From an uncultured Bacteriovoracaceae bacterium (GTDB taxonomy: Bacteria; Bdellovibrionota; Bacteriovoracia; Bacteriovoracales; Bacteriovoracaceae), in contig CALHLC010000048.1 in NCBI GenBank assembly GCA_938034385.1, positions 39,612-103,611 on the forward strand: a stretch of DNA of 64,000 bases, read 5' to 3'. A program made the translations under genes and the position numbers. Below, piece after piece: positions 26,827 to 34,651 of this stretch (its first letter is position 1; every line of letters starts with the position of its first letter). The notes under the pieces are model-generated. The model was given only the letters and a program-made list of their open reading frames with translations. It was not told where the DNA came from and ran no database searches.

Positions 26827-27566
26827 TATAATCCACCGGTAATCTCTAAAGTTGACCCCGTTATATAACCAGCTTGATCACTTGCAAGAAAAAGAACTGC
26901 ATCAGCCACTTCACTTGCTTTGCCAAATCTTTTCATTGGAACTTGCTTTTTATATTCTTTAACTTGTTCCTCTGGAAGGTCATCTATGAGTTCAGTCTCT
27001 ATAAAACCAGGGGCAATAGAATTAATAGTAATATTTTTCTTAGCCACTTCTTTGCTTAAACTTTTTGCAAATGCAATTTGCCCAGCTTTAGAAGCTGAGT
27101 AATTTGTTTGTCCTGGTAGACCTAAGACACCTGCAATAGAGCTTACATTAACTATTCTTCCATATCTGTTTCGAAGCATTTTTGAAACAGCAAACTTTGT
27201 CATATTAAAAGTACCTTTGAGGTTTGTGTCCATGACATTATCCCACTGGTCTTCTTTCATCATTAAGAGGAGATTATCTTTTCTTATTCCTGAATTATTA
27301 ACTAATATATCAATTGTAGTTTCTTCATATTTACTAAAAAGACTTTCACAAGCATTGTGGTCTGAAACATCGACACTCTCTATAAACAATCTTTCACCTA
27401 ATTGGCCCAATTGTGATTTAAAAGTATTGGCTGCATCGTGATTAGATCGATAAATTGCAATAACACTTCCTCCGGCTTTTAAAAAGGCTGTAGAGATCTC
27501 TTTTCCTATCCCACGAGTTCCGCCGGTTACGACTGCAGTTTTATTTTCAAAATTAAAGCTGAGCAT
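26826..27566 (-). CDS. fabG: 3-oxoacyl-ACP reductase FabG
   Basis: Classical short-chain dehydrogenase: VVTGGTRGIGKEI, NNSGI, and the catalytic Ser/Tyr/Lys in NVSSIAGV and YSASKAG. Ends with ITGSTLEITGGL as FabG proteins do. The ATG at 27566 has AAAGGATGAG upstream; an in-frame start at 27575 is also possible. The 5' end overlaps the preceding oxidoreductase gene by 14 bp. Confidence 0.93.
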   Translation of the reverse strand: MLSFNFENKTAVVTGGTRGIGKEISTAFLKAGGSVIAIYRSNHDAANTFKSQLGQLGERLFIESVDVSDHNACESLFSKYEETTIDILVNNSGIRKDNLLLMMKEDQWDNVMDTNLKGTFNMTKFAVSKMLRNRYGRIVNVSSIAGVLGLPGQTNYSASKAGQIAFAKSLSKEVAKKNITINSIAPGFIETELIDDLPEEQVKEYKKQVPMKRFGKASEVADAVLFLASDQAGYITGSTLEITGGL

Positions 27567-29004
27567 GAATCTCATCCTTTGGTTGTAAGTTGTATAAGTA
27601 TGATTCTATTCCATTGGCCTGAATGACCCCGTAGTTTGCTGCTCCTAACCAACCAGACATAATAATTCCAACTGATCCAGCATGAAAGAGACCATCTATT
27701 TCTTTTTGAAGATTCATACTGACTTCAAGTCCTTCAAATTTAGTTCCAAACGATGTTCCCATTGGATGATGAGTATAACGCTCGACAGTTAAAGGAGTCG
27801 CTGCATCGATAAGATCAATTTTTTGTCTAATATCAGGAATTAGTGTTTCGAGATGATCTATTGTCTCTTCAATCATTATTTGTTTTTTTATCTTATAATC
27901 TGATTCGGACAAATTTTTCCAATCAAGATATCTAGCATTAGTGCTAGATACAATTGCTACTTTATTAAGCTTTTCTTGGGGCCTTATTTCAGGATAATAA
28001 ATAGAGTAGGTTCTACTATTAATACTAATATCCAAAAGATCTTCTGTATCAAATGTATCTTTAGTCGAAGTAAAAACAAGTTCTCCTATATGATCTATAG
28101 TTTCCCCGGTTTTAAGGGCAATATAAACTTGGCATGAACTAGTGTTGAGTTGAATCTCTTGAGTTTTTTCTAAGAAATCCTCACTGAAGTTCTCTGGAGA
28201 GCAAAGCTTTTGTATAGTTGTTTTTATATTAGCATTACTTAAAACTGATTTAGAGTAAATTTTTTCTCCGTTGAGTTCTATACCTTTTACTGTATTGTTT
28301 TCAATTAGGATTTTATCAACAAATGAATTCATCTTTATATCAACGCCATTGTTTAATAATTCTTCACGCATGAGTTTTATTAATCTATCTGTTCCACCTT
28401 GGAAGGTATAAACACCTTTACTCATGAAATTAGAAAAAACGATTCCATACGTAATCGCAGGATCATCAAGAGTTGATCCGTTTGCATAACAAATTGGTTC
28501 TAACAAAAATCTTTGAACATCATTTCTGTTTGGAAAAAACTTCTGAAATAGTTCTCTATTAGTCATCGATTGATCATCATAAAAATTCATAGAAGCTAGA
28601 AAAGAAAAGAACTCTTCAACTTTCTTGGGATCAAGTTTGAAATCATTCACTAGTTTTTTAGTATAATCATCTTTGGTAAAATCAGTCTTAATTTCATATT
28701 GAGGATTTAAAAATCTCACATCTTTAACTTGTATAATGGAATCAGCTATTTCTTTATTCCAATACTTCCGACAGGTTTTTTTCATGCCTATTGGAAAGCC
28801 GTGTAAAGAGACATCGAAGATATATTCTTTGTTTTTTCTAAAAAACCAAGTTGCAAACCCACCTAGTTTATTATGTGCTTCTAAGAGTAAAACCTTATAT
28901 CCATCTTTAGCTAATTTATTAGCTGCCGTTAGTCCGCCTAGGCCGGAACCAATGATGATGACATCATAACTTTTAAATATTTTTTCATGTCGTTTATAAA
29001 GCAT
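27553..29004 (-). CDS. CrtI/phytoene-desaturase-like FAD oxidoreductase, second copy
   Basis: 483 residues. FAD motif VIIIGSGLGGLTAANKLAKDGYKVLLLE then GGFATWFF; C-terminal HAGSVGIIMSGWLGAANYG; TPLTVERYTHHPMG near the end resembles TPLTVEKYTSHMNG of the enzyme at 16656-18062, so the two are related but divergent. It heads the fabG-fabZ-fabI operon, which argues for action on ACP- or CoA-bound acyl chains. Carotenoid genes are absent nearby. Saturase, desaturase or isomerase activity cannot be distinguished. Confidence 0.82.
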   Translation of the reverse strand: MLYKRHEKIFKSYDVIIIGSGLGGLTAANKLAKDGYKVLLLEAHNKLGGFATWFFRKNKEYIFDVSLHGFPIGMKKTCRKYWNKEIADSIIQVKDVRFLNPQYEIKTDFTKDDYTKKLVNDFKLDPKKVEEFFSFLASMNFYDDQSMTNRELFQKFFPNRNDVQRFLLEPICYANGSTLDDPAITYGIVFSNFMSKGVYTFQGGTDRLIKLMREELLNNGVDIKMNSFVDKILIENNTVKGIELNGEKIYSKSVLSNANIKTTIQKLCSPENFSEDFLEKTQEIQLNTSSCQVYIALKTGETIDHIGELVFTSTKDTFDTEDLLDISINSRTYSIYYPEIRPQEKLNKVAIVSSTNARYLDWKNLSESDYKIKKQIMIEETIDHLETLIPDIRQKIDLIDAATPLTVERYTHHPMGTSFGTKFEGLEVSMNLQKEIDGLFHAGSVGIIMSGWLGAANYGVIQANGIESYLYNLQPKDEIHAQL

Positions 29005-29027
29005 GTTTTTTCCATTAAGATCGAGTC

Positions 29028-29056
29028 ATAATAAAATGAATAAGAACCCTTTTCAA
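29028..29056 (-). promoter_or_regulatory. promoter of the FAD oxidoreductase-fabGZI operon
   Basis: Minus strand TTGAAA (29051-29056), 17 bp, TATTAT (29028-29033). It lies in the 66-bp gap shared with hemF and gives a leader of about 20 bases. Confidence 0.6.
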
Positions 29057-29070
29057 GGAATACAAGCAAA

Positions 29071-29961
29071 ATGAACTTAGAAATAGCTAAGAGCGAGTTT
29101 AGTAAACACGTAAAAGCTCTCCAAAACGAAATTTGCGACACTTTAAGATCATTTGATCCTCAGTTAAAACTAACTGAAGATAAATGGAAACGAATGGACT
29201 TTAATGACAACCCTGGTGGTGGAGGAATAACTCGCTACTTTAAAGGAGACGTGTTTGAAAGTGCAGGGGTAAATACTTCAGAGATCTATGGGGCCATTAA
29301 TCCTGATTTTTCTAAGCATTTAAGTGGAACTGGTAATGAGTTATGGGCCGCAGGAATATCACTCATTATTCATCCCAAAAATCCAAGAGTACCTACTGTT
29401 CATGCAAATTTTAGAATGATTCAACACGGTCAGAAGCATTGGTTTGGAGGAGGAGCTGATCTTACTCCTTTTTATCCTCATTTATCAGACTTTGAACATT
29501 TTCATGGTGTATGGAAAAAGGCTTGTGCCCCATATAAGTGTTATGAAAAAATGAAAGATACTTGTGATAATTACTTTGTTAATAAGCATAGAAATAATGA
29601 AATGCGTGGAATTGGTGGTATCTTCTTTGATCATGTAAGTTCGGATATTAAAAATGATTTTGATCAAGTACTAAGTTTGTCGAATAATTTTATTGAGTCG
29701 TATTTTCCAATAGTGGAAAAAAGAGTAGATGAAAACTTTGATAAAAAAGATGAAGATTTCATGCTCTATAGAAGAGGAAGATACGTAGAGTTTAACCTTA
29801 TTCATGATAGAGGAACACTATTTGGGCTTAAAACTAAGGGGAGAACGCAAAGTATATTCGTATCACTTCCACCCAGGTGCACTTTCCACTACAACTTTGA
29901 TTACGAAAAAAACTCAGCACAAGAAAAAATGAATAAACTATATTCTCCTCATAACTGGTAA
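29071..29961 (+). CDS. hemF: oxygen-dependent coproporphyrinogen III oxidase
   Basis: Converts coproporphyrinogen III to protoporphyrinogen IX with O2 in haem synthesis. Family motifs: MDFNDNPGGGGITRYF, HANFRMI, WFGGGADLTPFYP, GGIFFDHVSSD and YVEFNLIHDRGTLFGL. The length of 296 is standard. AAGGAA lies about 12 nt upstream. It is divergent from the lipid operon. It indicates an aerobic lifestyle and supplies haem to the peroxidases nearby. Confidence 0.96.
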   Translation: MNLEIAKSEFSKHVKALQNEICDTLRSFDPQLKLTEDKWKRMDFNDNPGGGGITRYFKGDVFESAGVNTSEIYGAINPDFSKHLSGTGNELWAAGISLIIHPKNPRVPTVHANFRMIQHGQKHWFGGGADLTPFYPHLSDFEHFHGVWKKACAPYKCYEKMKDTCDNYFVNKHRNNEMRGIGGIFFDHVSSDIKNDFDQVLSLSNNFIESYFPIVEKRVDENFDKKDEDFMLYRRGRYVEFNLIHDRGTLFGLKTKGRTQSIFVSLPPRCTFHYNFDYEKNSAQEKMNKLYSPHNW

Positions 29962-30107
29962 TTGAATTTAGTTTACTTTTTTTTACCTTTTAACGCTTGT
30001 GTTCAGAAATTCCTTTATGTAGTCTTAGATTAAGTAAAGATTTTGTTAACTTTAAAATAGAAATAAAACTGTTAGGTTTTAAACATTATGAAAATAAAGG
30101 AGAAAAA

Positions 30108-31289
30108 ATGAAATTATTTTCACTGATTTTTGCAGCGTTGCTGTCGTTATCTGTTTCTGCTCATGATATGAGTGGTGCGTTTACTTTAGGTGCTAGTTAC
30201 GGGATGCCGTTTCCAGTAGGTACTGATGACTTTAGAGAAAACTTTGAAGACAAGTTTAGTCTAAATGGTCGTTTACGGTATCACATTAATGAAAGATTTG
30301 GTGCTCAGTTAGCTTACTCTCATCAAGAATATGAAAGTGAAGCAGCTATTGCTTTAGCTGCAGCTTCTACTGCTGCTGTTAATACATTTGGTGGTGGACA
30401 AAGAATTGCAACTTTAGATGGTTTAATTAATCTAACTCCAGTAAATTCTGCTTGGCATAACTACCTAACAATTGGAGCTGGTGCTGCAAATGTTTATGGT
30501 GGTGGTGCTGATGAGTGGAGACCTAGTTTAAAAGCTGGTATCGGTGTTGAGTATTTCTTTACACATTTCTTAAGTGCTGGTCTTAATTTAGATTATCACT
30601 ATACTTTCAAAAAAGATGAAACTGTTGGAACTGTTACAACTAGAAATCCAGAACTTCACGTATTCAATCCACAAATCGGATTAAACTATTCTTTTGGTGC
30701 AGCTCCAGCTGTTGCTGCTGCAATTCCAGCTGTAGTTAATACTTCTGCTGATAGTGACAATGATGGTGTTTTAGACGGTGCTGATAGATGTCCAAACACT
30801 CCTGCTGGTGAAACTGTAAATGCTTTAGGGTGTTCAGCTTCTCAAGTTGATAGTGACAATGATGGTGTTTATGACGCTCTTGATAGATGTCCAGGAACTG
30901 AAGCTGGTGCAAAAGTTAACTCTGCAGGTTGTAAAGAAAGTGAAGCTGTTGAGATTACTCTAGCAGTAAACTTTGCTAATAACAGTGCTACTATTGAGCC
31001 TCAATATCATGATGAGCTTGCTAGAGTTGCTGATTTCCTTAAGACTTATACTGATACTAGAGCTGAAATCGAAGGTCATACTGACGGTAGAGGTGCTAGA
31101 TCATACAATATCTCTCTTTCTCAAAGAAGAGCTGATTCAGTTAAGAATTACCTAGTTAATAACTATGGAGTAGATGCTTCAAGATTATCTGCTGTTGGAT
31201 ACGGACCAGACAGACCAGTTGCTGATAATGCAACTTCTGCTGGAAGAAGAGAAAACAGAAGAGTTGTTGCTTCTTTTAGATCAAAGTAA
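30108..31289 (+). CDS. OmpA-family outer-membrane protein with TSP3 repeats
   Basis: Start ATG 30108 with AAAGGAG, giving a signal peptide (FAALLSLSVSAHD); the frame continues upstream without a signal. Residues 20-200 form a beta-barrel with Ala/Gly-rich turns, then two thrombospondin type-3 calcium-binding repeats (DSDNDGVLDGADRCPNTP and DSDNDGVYDALDRCPG), then an OmpA peptidoglycan-binding domain (EIEGHTDGRGARSYNISLSQRRA cut here to its core GHTDGRG). Probably abundant. It links outer membrane and wall. It ends at a terminator. Confidence 0.92.
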   Translation: MKLFSLIFAALLSLSVSAHDMSGAFTLGASYGMPFPVGTDDFRENFEDKFSLNGRLRYHINERFGAQLAYSHQEYESEAAIALAAASTAAVNTFGGGQRIATLDGLINLTPVNSAWHNYLTIGAGAANVYGGGADEWRPSLKAGIGVEYFFTHFLSAGLNLDYHYTFKKDETVGTVTTRNPELHVFNPQIGLNYSFGAAPAVAAAIPAVVNTSADSDNDGVLDGADRCPNTPAGETVNALGCSASQVDSDNDGVYDALDRCPGTEAGAKVNSAGCKESEAVEITLAVNFANNSATIEPQYHDELARVADFLKTYTDTRAEIEGHTDGRGARSYNISLSQRRADSVKNYLVNNYGVDASRLSAVGYGPDRPVADNATSAGRRENRRVVASFRSK

Positions 31290-31315
31290 TTCTTTAATTA
31301 GAATTTTAAATACAG

Positions 31316-31348
31316 AAGGGCCCGACGTATGTTGGGCCTTTTTATTTT
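31316..31348 (+). terminator. intrinsic terminator of ompA-like gene
   Basis: AAGGGCCCGAC pairs with GTTGGGCCTT (one bulge, one G-U) around a 4-base loop and is followed by a T-rich run. Confidence 0.85.
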
Positions 31349-31914
31349 GAATCACAAAATCTGATTACAAACGATAAACCACAGACTCCCTTATTAGCTT
31401 TGAGGATATCGGGATCATTCAAATCTTTTAATATGTCATTAGAGAGATCTTGATAAGAGCGAGGATCTCGTGAAACAACATTCATAAAATTATGAACACC
31501 AACAGGTTGAATAGAAATATTTCTTTTGATGTTGATAGTTGTAGTGTTTTTGATATTTTTAATAAGAGAAGTAATGGTTTCTTTAGCAAGGTAGGAAAAC
31601 TTATCATTATATCTCTTATCGTTTTCTTTTCTTCTATTTAAATTTTTACTAAGAGATAATGTATGGCTTAGTTTTTTTTCCAATTTCATTTGTTGCTCAA
31701 AAGTAAGCTCATTTAAAATATCATCTTCAACTAAAAAGCGAATGGTTTCTTCTTCTTCTTCTTCTTCTTCGTCGTCGTCAGAAATCATTAAAGAATATCC
31801 GATTGGTACTTCAGTTAAACATGCTTGAGAGCCAAAAACTTTCTTATAATCTTGAGAAAAACCCTGAAGAGAAGTCAGAGTGAATAAAATAAGTATTAAG
31901 CTCAATTTGCTCAT
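31342..31914 (-). CDS. secreted protein with poly-acidic stretch, unknown function
   Basis: 190 residues. Signal peptide (LSLILILFTLTSLQGFSQ), then a run of three Asp and eight Glu at about 46-56 coded by a GAA/GAT microsatellite, then a mostly helical basic region. Two cysteine pairs are possible (ACLTE and VCGLSFVIRFC). No family recognised. No Shine-Dalgarno; TAAAAT lies 6 nt before the ATG. Confidence 0.65.
   Translation of the reverse strand: MSKLSLILILFTLTSLQGFSQDYKKVFGSQACLTEVPIGYSLMISDDDEEEEEEEETIRFLVEDDILNELTFEQQMKLEKKLSHTLSLSKNLNRRKENDKRYNDKFSYLAKETITSLIKNIKNTTTINIKRNISIQPVGVHNFMNVVSRDPRSYQDLSNDILKDLNDPDILKANKGVCGLSFVIRFCDSK
31746..31780 (-). repeat. trinucleotide microsatellite (GAA/GAC)
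   Basis: On the plus strand about eight TTC units then GTC units, coding for the Glu/Asp run of the secreted protein. Slippage here would be in frame only in steps of three. Confidence 0.8.
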
Positions 31915-31920
31915 AATACA

Positions 31921-31926
31921 ATTTTA
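31921..31926 (-). promoter_or_regulatory. -10-like box, 6 nt before start codon
   Basis: TAAAAT on the minus strand, then six bases, then the ATG at 31914, with no ribosome site. No convincing -35. Confidence 0.35.
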
Positions 31927-32109
31927 CGAGCTAAAGTAAGATAAAAGTGAGTCTAGTGAACAATTTTCATGGATGTATGGAAAATAAACAGCTGGCTCAT
32001 AGATTATAATTGGAGAGAATAAAACCAATAAGGCTGAGCAAAAGAAACAGGTTTAGGGAAGTTTATCACTACCTACTCCTATTATTTTAGATTATAGGAT
32101 AATAAACTA

Positions 32110-33321
32110 ATGAGATTTCTAATCCTATTATCTATATTTGCTGAGTTGGCATTTGCTGCAATTCCATGTCCTGTATACTTAAGTGAAAATATAACTTTCA
32201 ATAAATCCATTTCTAAAAAGAAATCAGTTCCCTGGATGGTTCGCTCAACATCTTTAAATGCTACCCCTGTATCAAAGCAAGAAGTTTTAGATGAGCAGAT
32301 CTTTAGGTTAAGTTCAGGGTTAAAGTCTAATAAATATAAGGATTATACTGTTGAGCTCACATATAAGTATGTAAATCTTAAAGGAACTCAAAATGAGGCG
32401 GTTTTAAAAGACTTTAAATTTCATAATCGTCTGGGGTATGAATTAGATATTCCCCTCTTACAAGAATTACAAAAAAATATTACAGATTTAAAAGATGAAA
32501 CTTTGGAGCTTGATGAAATTGAATTAAAAAATCTTGAAAGAAAGATTGAGCAAGGTAAGAACGTATTCTATCATTTTAGAGAGCTAGGGATCAGAGATGA
32601 ATCACTCCCTTTTGAAATAAAAAAGACAATTGATGAAGTCGAGAGTTTATATGCCTCTCTAAAAGAGATATCAAATTACGATGATTTTTCAAAGAAAATG
32701 AATGTTTATGATATTACTTTTGGAGATGAAACCATATCTGTTCTTTCTAAGTTAGATAAAAGAAGTATTATTGAATATCAAGATTTCATGAAATCTTTTT
32801 TATATGAATCAAAATATCAAATCAAATATAAAACAAAAAAACAATTATCAAAAATTACGAATGTAGAAGTTACTCCTAGGAGAGAACAATCAGATCTTTA
32901 TAAAATTAAAAATGAAAATGATTATGAGAAATATAAAAAAGAATTAGTAATCTCTAATATTATTTCTAGAAATATTGATGGAGTTTTAAATTTAGTTAAT
33001 TACAGGAAAGGGCTTATTATCTTAGGTGTAAGTATTTATGGTGGGAATAAGATTTTACAATTTTTCAAAGGTGAAGAAGATGGACAAGAAAATCCAGGTC
33101 TAGAAGAAGAAGATATTATTGATGTTTTCTCACAGTATTTTAATAACTTTTTAAACAGCCAGAAAGAAACGATTTTATCGGAAGAAGATTATAAAAGATT
33201 GATAGATGAGATGACTATTCGATTTTATAGGGAAAATGAAGAATCTTTAGAGTATGAAGCTAAACAAGATTCAACCACTAAGAAAATTGTTATTACTCCT
33301 GTTAGTAAAACGAATGAATAA
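32110..33321 (+). CDS. secreted coiled-coil-rich protein, unknown function
   Basis: 403 residues. Signal peptide (LILLSIFAELAFAAIPCP), then long Glu/Lys-rich helical stretches (residues 110-200), and a hydrophobic segment near 305-320 (GLIILGVSIYGGNKILQFF) that could be a membrane span. No domain recognised. The start lies after GGATAATAAACTA; AGGA is far (10 nt) and GATAAT is 6 nt upstream, so either leadered or leaderless initiation is possible. Confidence 0.7.
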   Translation: MRFLILLSIFAELAFAAIPCPVYLSENITFNKSISKKKSVPWMVRSTSLNATPVSKQEVLDEQIFRLSSGLKSNKYKDYTVELTYKYVNLKGTQNEAVLKDFKFHNRLGYELDIPLLQELQKNITDLKDETLELDEIELKNLERKIEQGKNVFYHFRELGIRDESLPFEIKKTIDEVESLYASLKEISNYDDFSKKMNVYDITFGDETISVLSKLDKRSIIEYQDFMKSFLYESKYQIKYKTKKQLSKITNVEVTPRREQSDLYKIKNENDYEKYKKELVISNIISRNIDGVLNLVNYRKGLIILGVSIYGGNKILQFFKGEEDGQENPGLEEEDIIDVFSQYFNNFLNSQKETILSEEDYKRLIDEMTIRFYRENEESLEYEAKQDSTTKKIVITPVSKTNE

Positions 33322-33337
33322 GTTATAGTATCTATTC

Positions 33338-33748
33338 ATGAATGTTTTTTTACAAATCTGTATAATTTTTTCATTATTTATTGGCTTCGATAAGATTTGG
33401 TTTTATTTCTCAGGCAACTTTGTTAAAGATCAAATCGGTTCTATTATGAATATGAATAACGATCAAATCAATGTTAGAATACCAGCAGCAATTTTAGTTT
33501 ATATTCTAATGAGCATAGGATTGTATTATTTTGTATTTGCACTAAAAGCTCCAAATAGTTTATATGTTGCCTTGGTTCGAGGTGGGTTCTTAGGTTTTAT
33601 TGTTTTCGGAATATTTGATTTCACGAACAGAGCAATCTTAAAGCATTACCCTTGGGAAATGGTTCTTGTCGATATAATTTGGGGGACGATTCTTTTCTCT
33701 GTTATTTCTGGAGTTTTGTATTATATCAATTCATTAAAGCTATTCTAA
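33338..33748 (+). CDS. DUF2177-family inner-membrane protein
   Basis: 136 residues with four predicted membrane helices. The segment VRGGFLGFIVFGIFDFTN, then WEMVLVDIIWGTIL, fits the DUF2177 pattern (gly-rich helix, D-x-TN, D-x-x-WGT). Function unknown; some relatives sit near lipid or light-responsive genes. It starts 16 bp after the previous stop without a clear ribosome site. Confidence 0.8.
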   Translation: MNVFLQICIIFSLFIGFDKIWFYFSGNFVKDQIGSIMNMNNDQINVRIPAAILVYILMSIGLYYFVFALKAPNSLYVALVRGGFLGFIVFGIFDFTNRAILKHYPWEMVLVDIIWGTILFSVISGVLYYINSLKLF

Positions 33749-33799
33749 GATAGTTTGATACTGAAGGTTTTTTGATGAAAAATCTCCTATGTATTTAAA

Positions 33800-34534
33800 T
33801 TAATTTCTTTGAAAGTGTTGTTCTTTAAAACAAATACACATTTTATAGAAACAATAAACTGCTCCAGCTGATAAGAGATGCTTAATTGTATGACCACTTA
33901 GTAAGAAGTTTTGATAAATATCAAGATCATATTTCTCAACGACTTTTGCCAGGAAATACAAAATAAAAGCACCTAAAAGATATTTTCTAACTATCTTTAA
34001 GTCTTTTTCTAAAAAAGCAAAGATAGGAACAAGTAAAATTGGAGTAAGTTGGACAAAAATATAAACTCTAAGATCATCCATATAGACCCAATACCAGATA
34101 CTAAAAAATCCAAGAGTCAGGCAAAAAGTTAATAAGATTAATTCTTCTTTTTTACCCATCTTATAACTAAATAAAGCACTGGTAATGGCCATAAAGCCGA
34201 TGGTCATAGGAAGTCTATCCCAAATCAGGGTCCAGTTCACAGGAGCTAAATGATAATAACTTGATCCAGGTGCGACTAAGAAAACTCCTACAAAAACCAT
34301 GAACCAACAATAAGCTGATGGAATAGATTTGAAGTTTCTTAAAACATAAACCATACCTAGAAAGCCAATTATCAAAAAGGGGATATTAGAGGCCACATCC
34401 CAGAAGTTCTTAATTCCTAGAATAGTTCTATCATCAGCAAAATTATGGAAATCTGTATTTTGAGCAATAGGATCTGTAAGAGCAAGTCCAATAATTTCAG
34501 CAACTAAGATAAGTAAATAAATCAAATTTTTCAT
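33800..34534 (-). CDS. ceramidase-like (CREST family) membrane protein
   Basis: Multi-pass membrane hydrolase resembling alkaline ceramidase. Conserved pieces: HNFADDRTILGIKNFWDVASN, APGSSYYHLAP (Ser and His), WDRLPMTIGFM (Asp) and late LSGHTIKHLLSA (two His); these are the zinc-site and catalytic residues of the CREST fold. Seven helices are plausible. The start is put at ATG 34534, because the longer frame to 34609 has no ribosome site, while TATAAT sits exactly 6 nt before 34534. Cleavage of a ceramide-type amide is the family role; the substrate here is inferred. Confidence 0.8.
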   Translation of the reverse strand: MKNLIYLLILVAEIIGLALTDPIAQNTDFHNFADDRTILGIKNFWDVASNIPFLIIGFLGMVYVLRNFKSIPSAYCWFMVFVGVFLVAPGSSYYHLAPVNWTLIWDRLPMTIGFMAITSALFSYKMGKKEELILLTFCLTLGFFSIWYWVYMDDLRVYIFVQLTPILLVPIFAFLEKDLKIVRKYLLGAFILYFLAKVVEKYDLDIYQNFLLSGHTIKHLLSAGAVYCFYKMCICFKEQHFQRN

Positions 34535-34540
34535 GATTGT

Positions 34541-34546
34541 ATTATA
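34541..34546 (-). promoter_or_regulatory. consensus -10 box, 6 nt before start codon
   Basis: Minus strand TATAAT, then ACAATC, then the ATG at 34534; no ribosome site. The -35 region is poor. Confidence 0.5.
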
Positions 34547-34651
34547 AAGCAATAGTTTAAAAAGACTATTTTTTAGACACATATTGTAAATATTGGACGA
34601 GGTAAGCAATGAGAGATAAGGAACACGTAAAATCAGATAATTAGGAGTTTT

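Noticed and set aside
28938..29141. Minus-strand frame between the CrtI-like gene and hemF
   Set aside because: Overlaps the start of hemF and the true promoter of the lipid operon; no conserved features.
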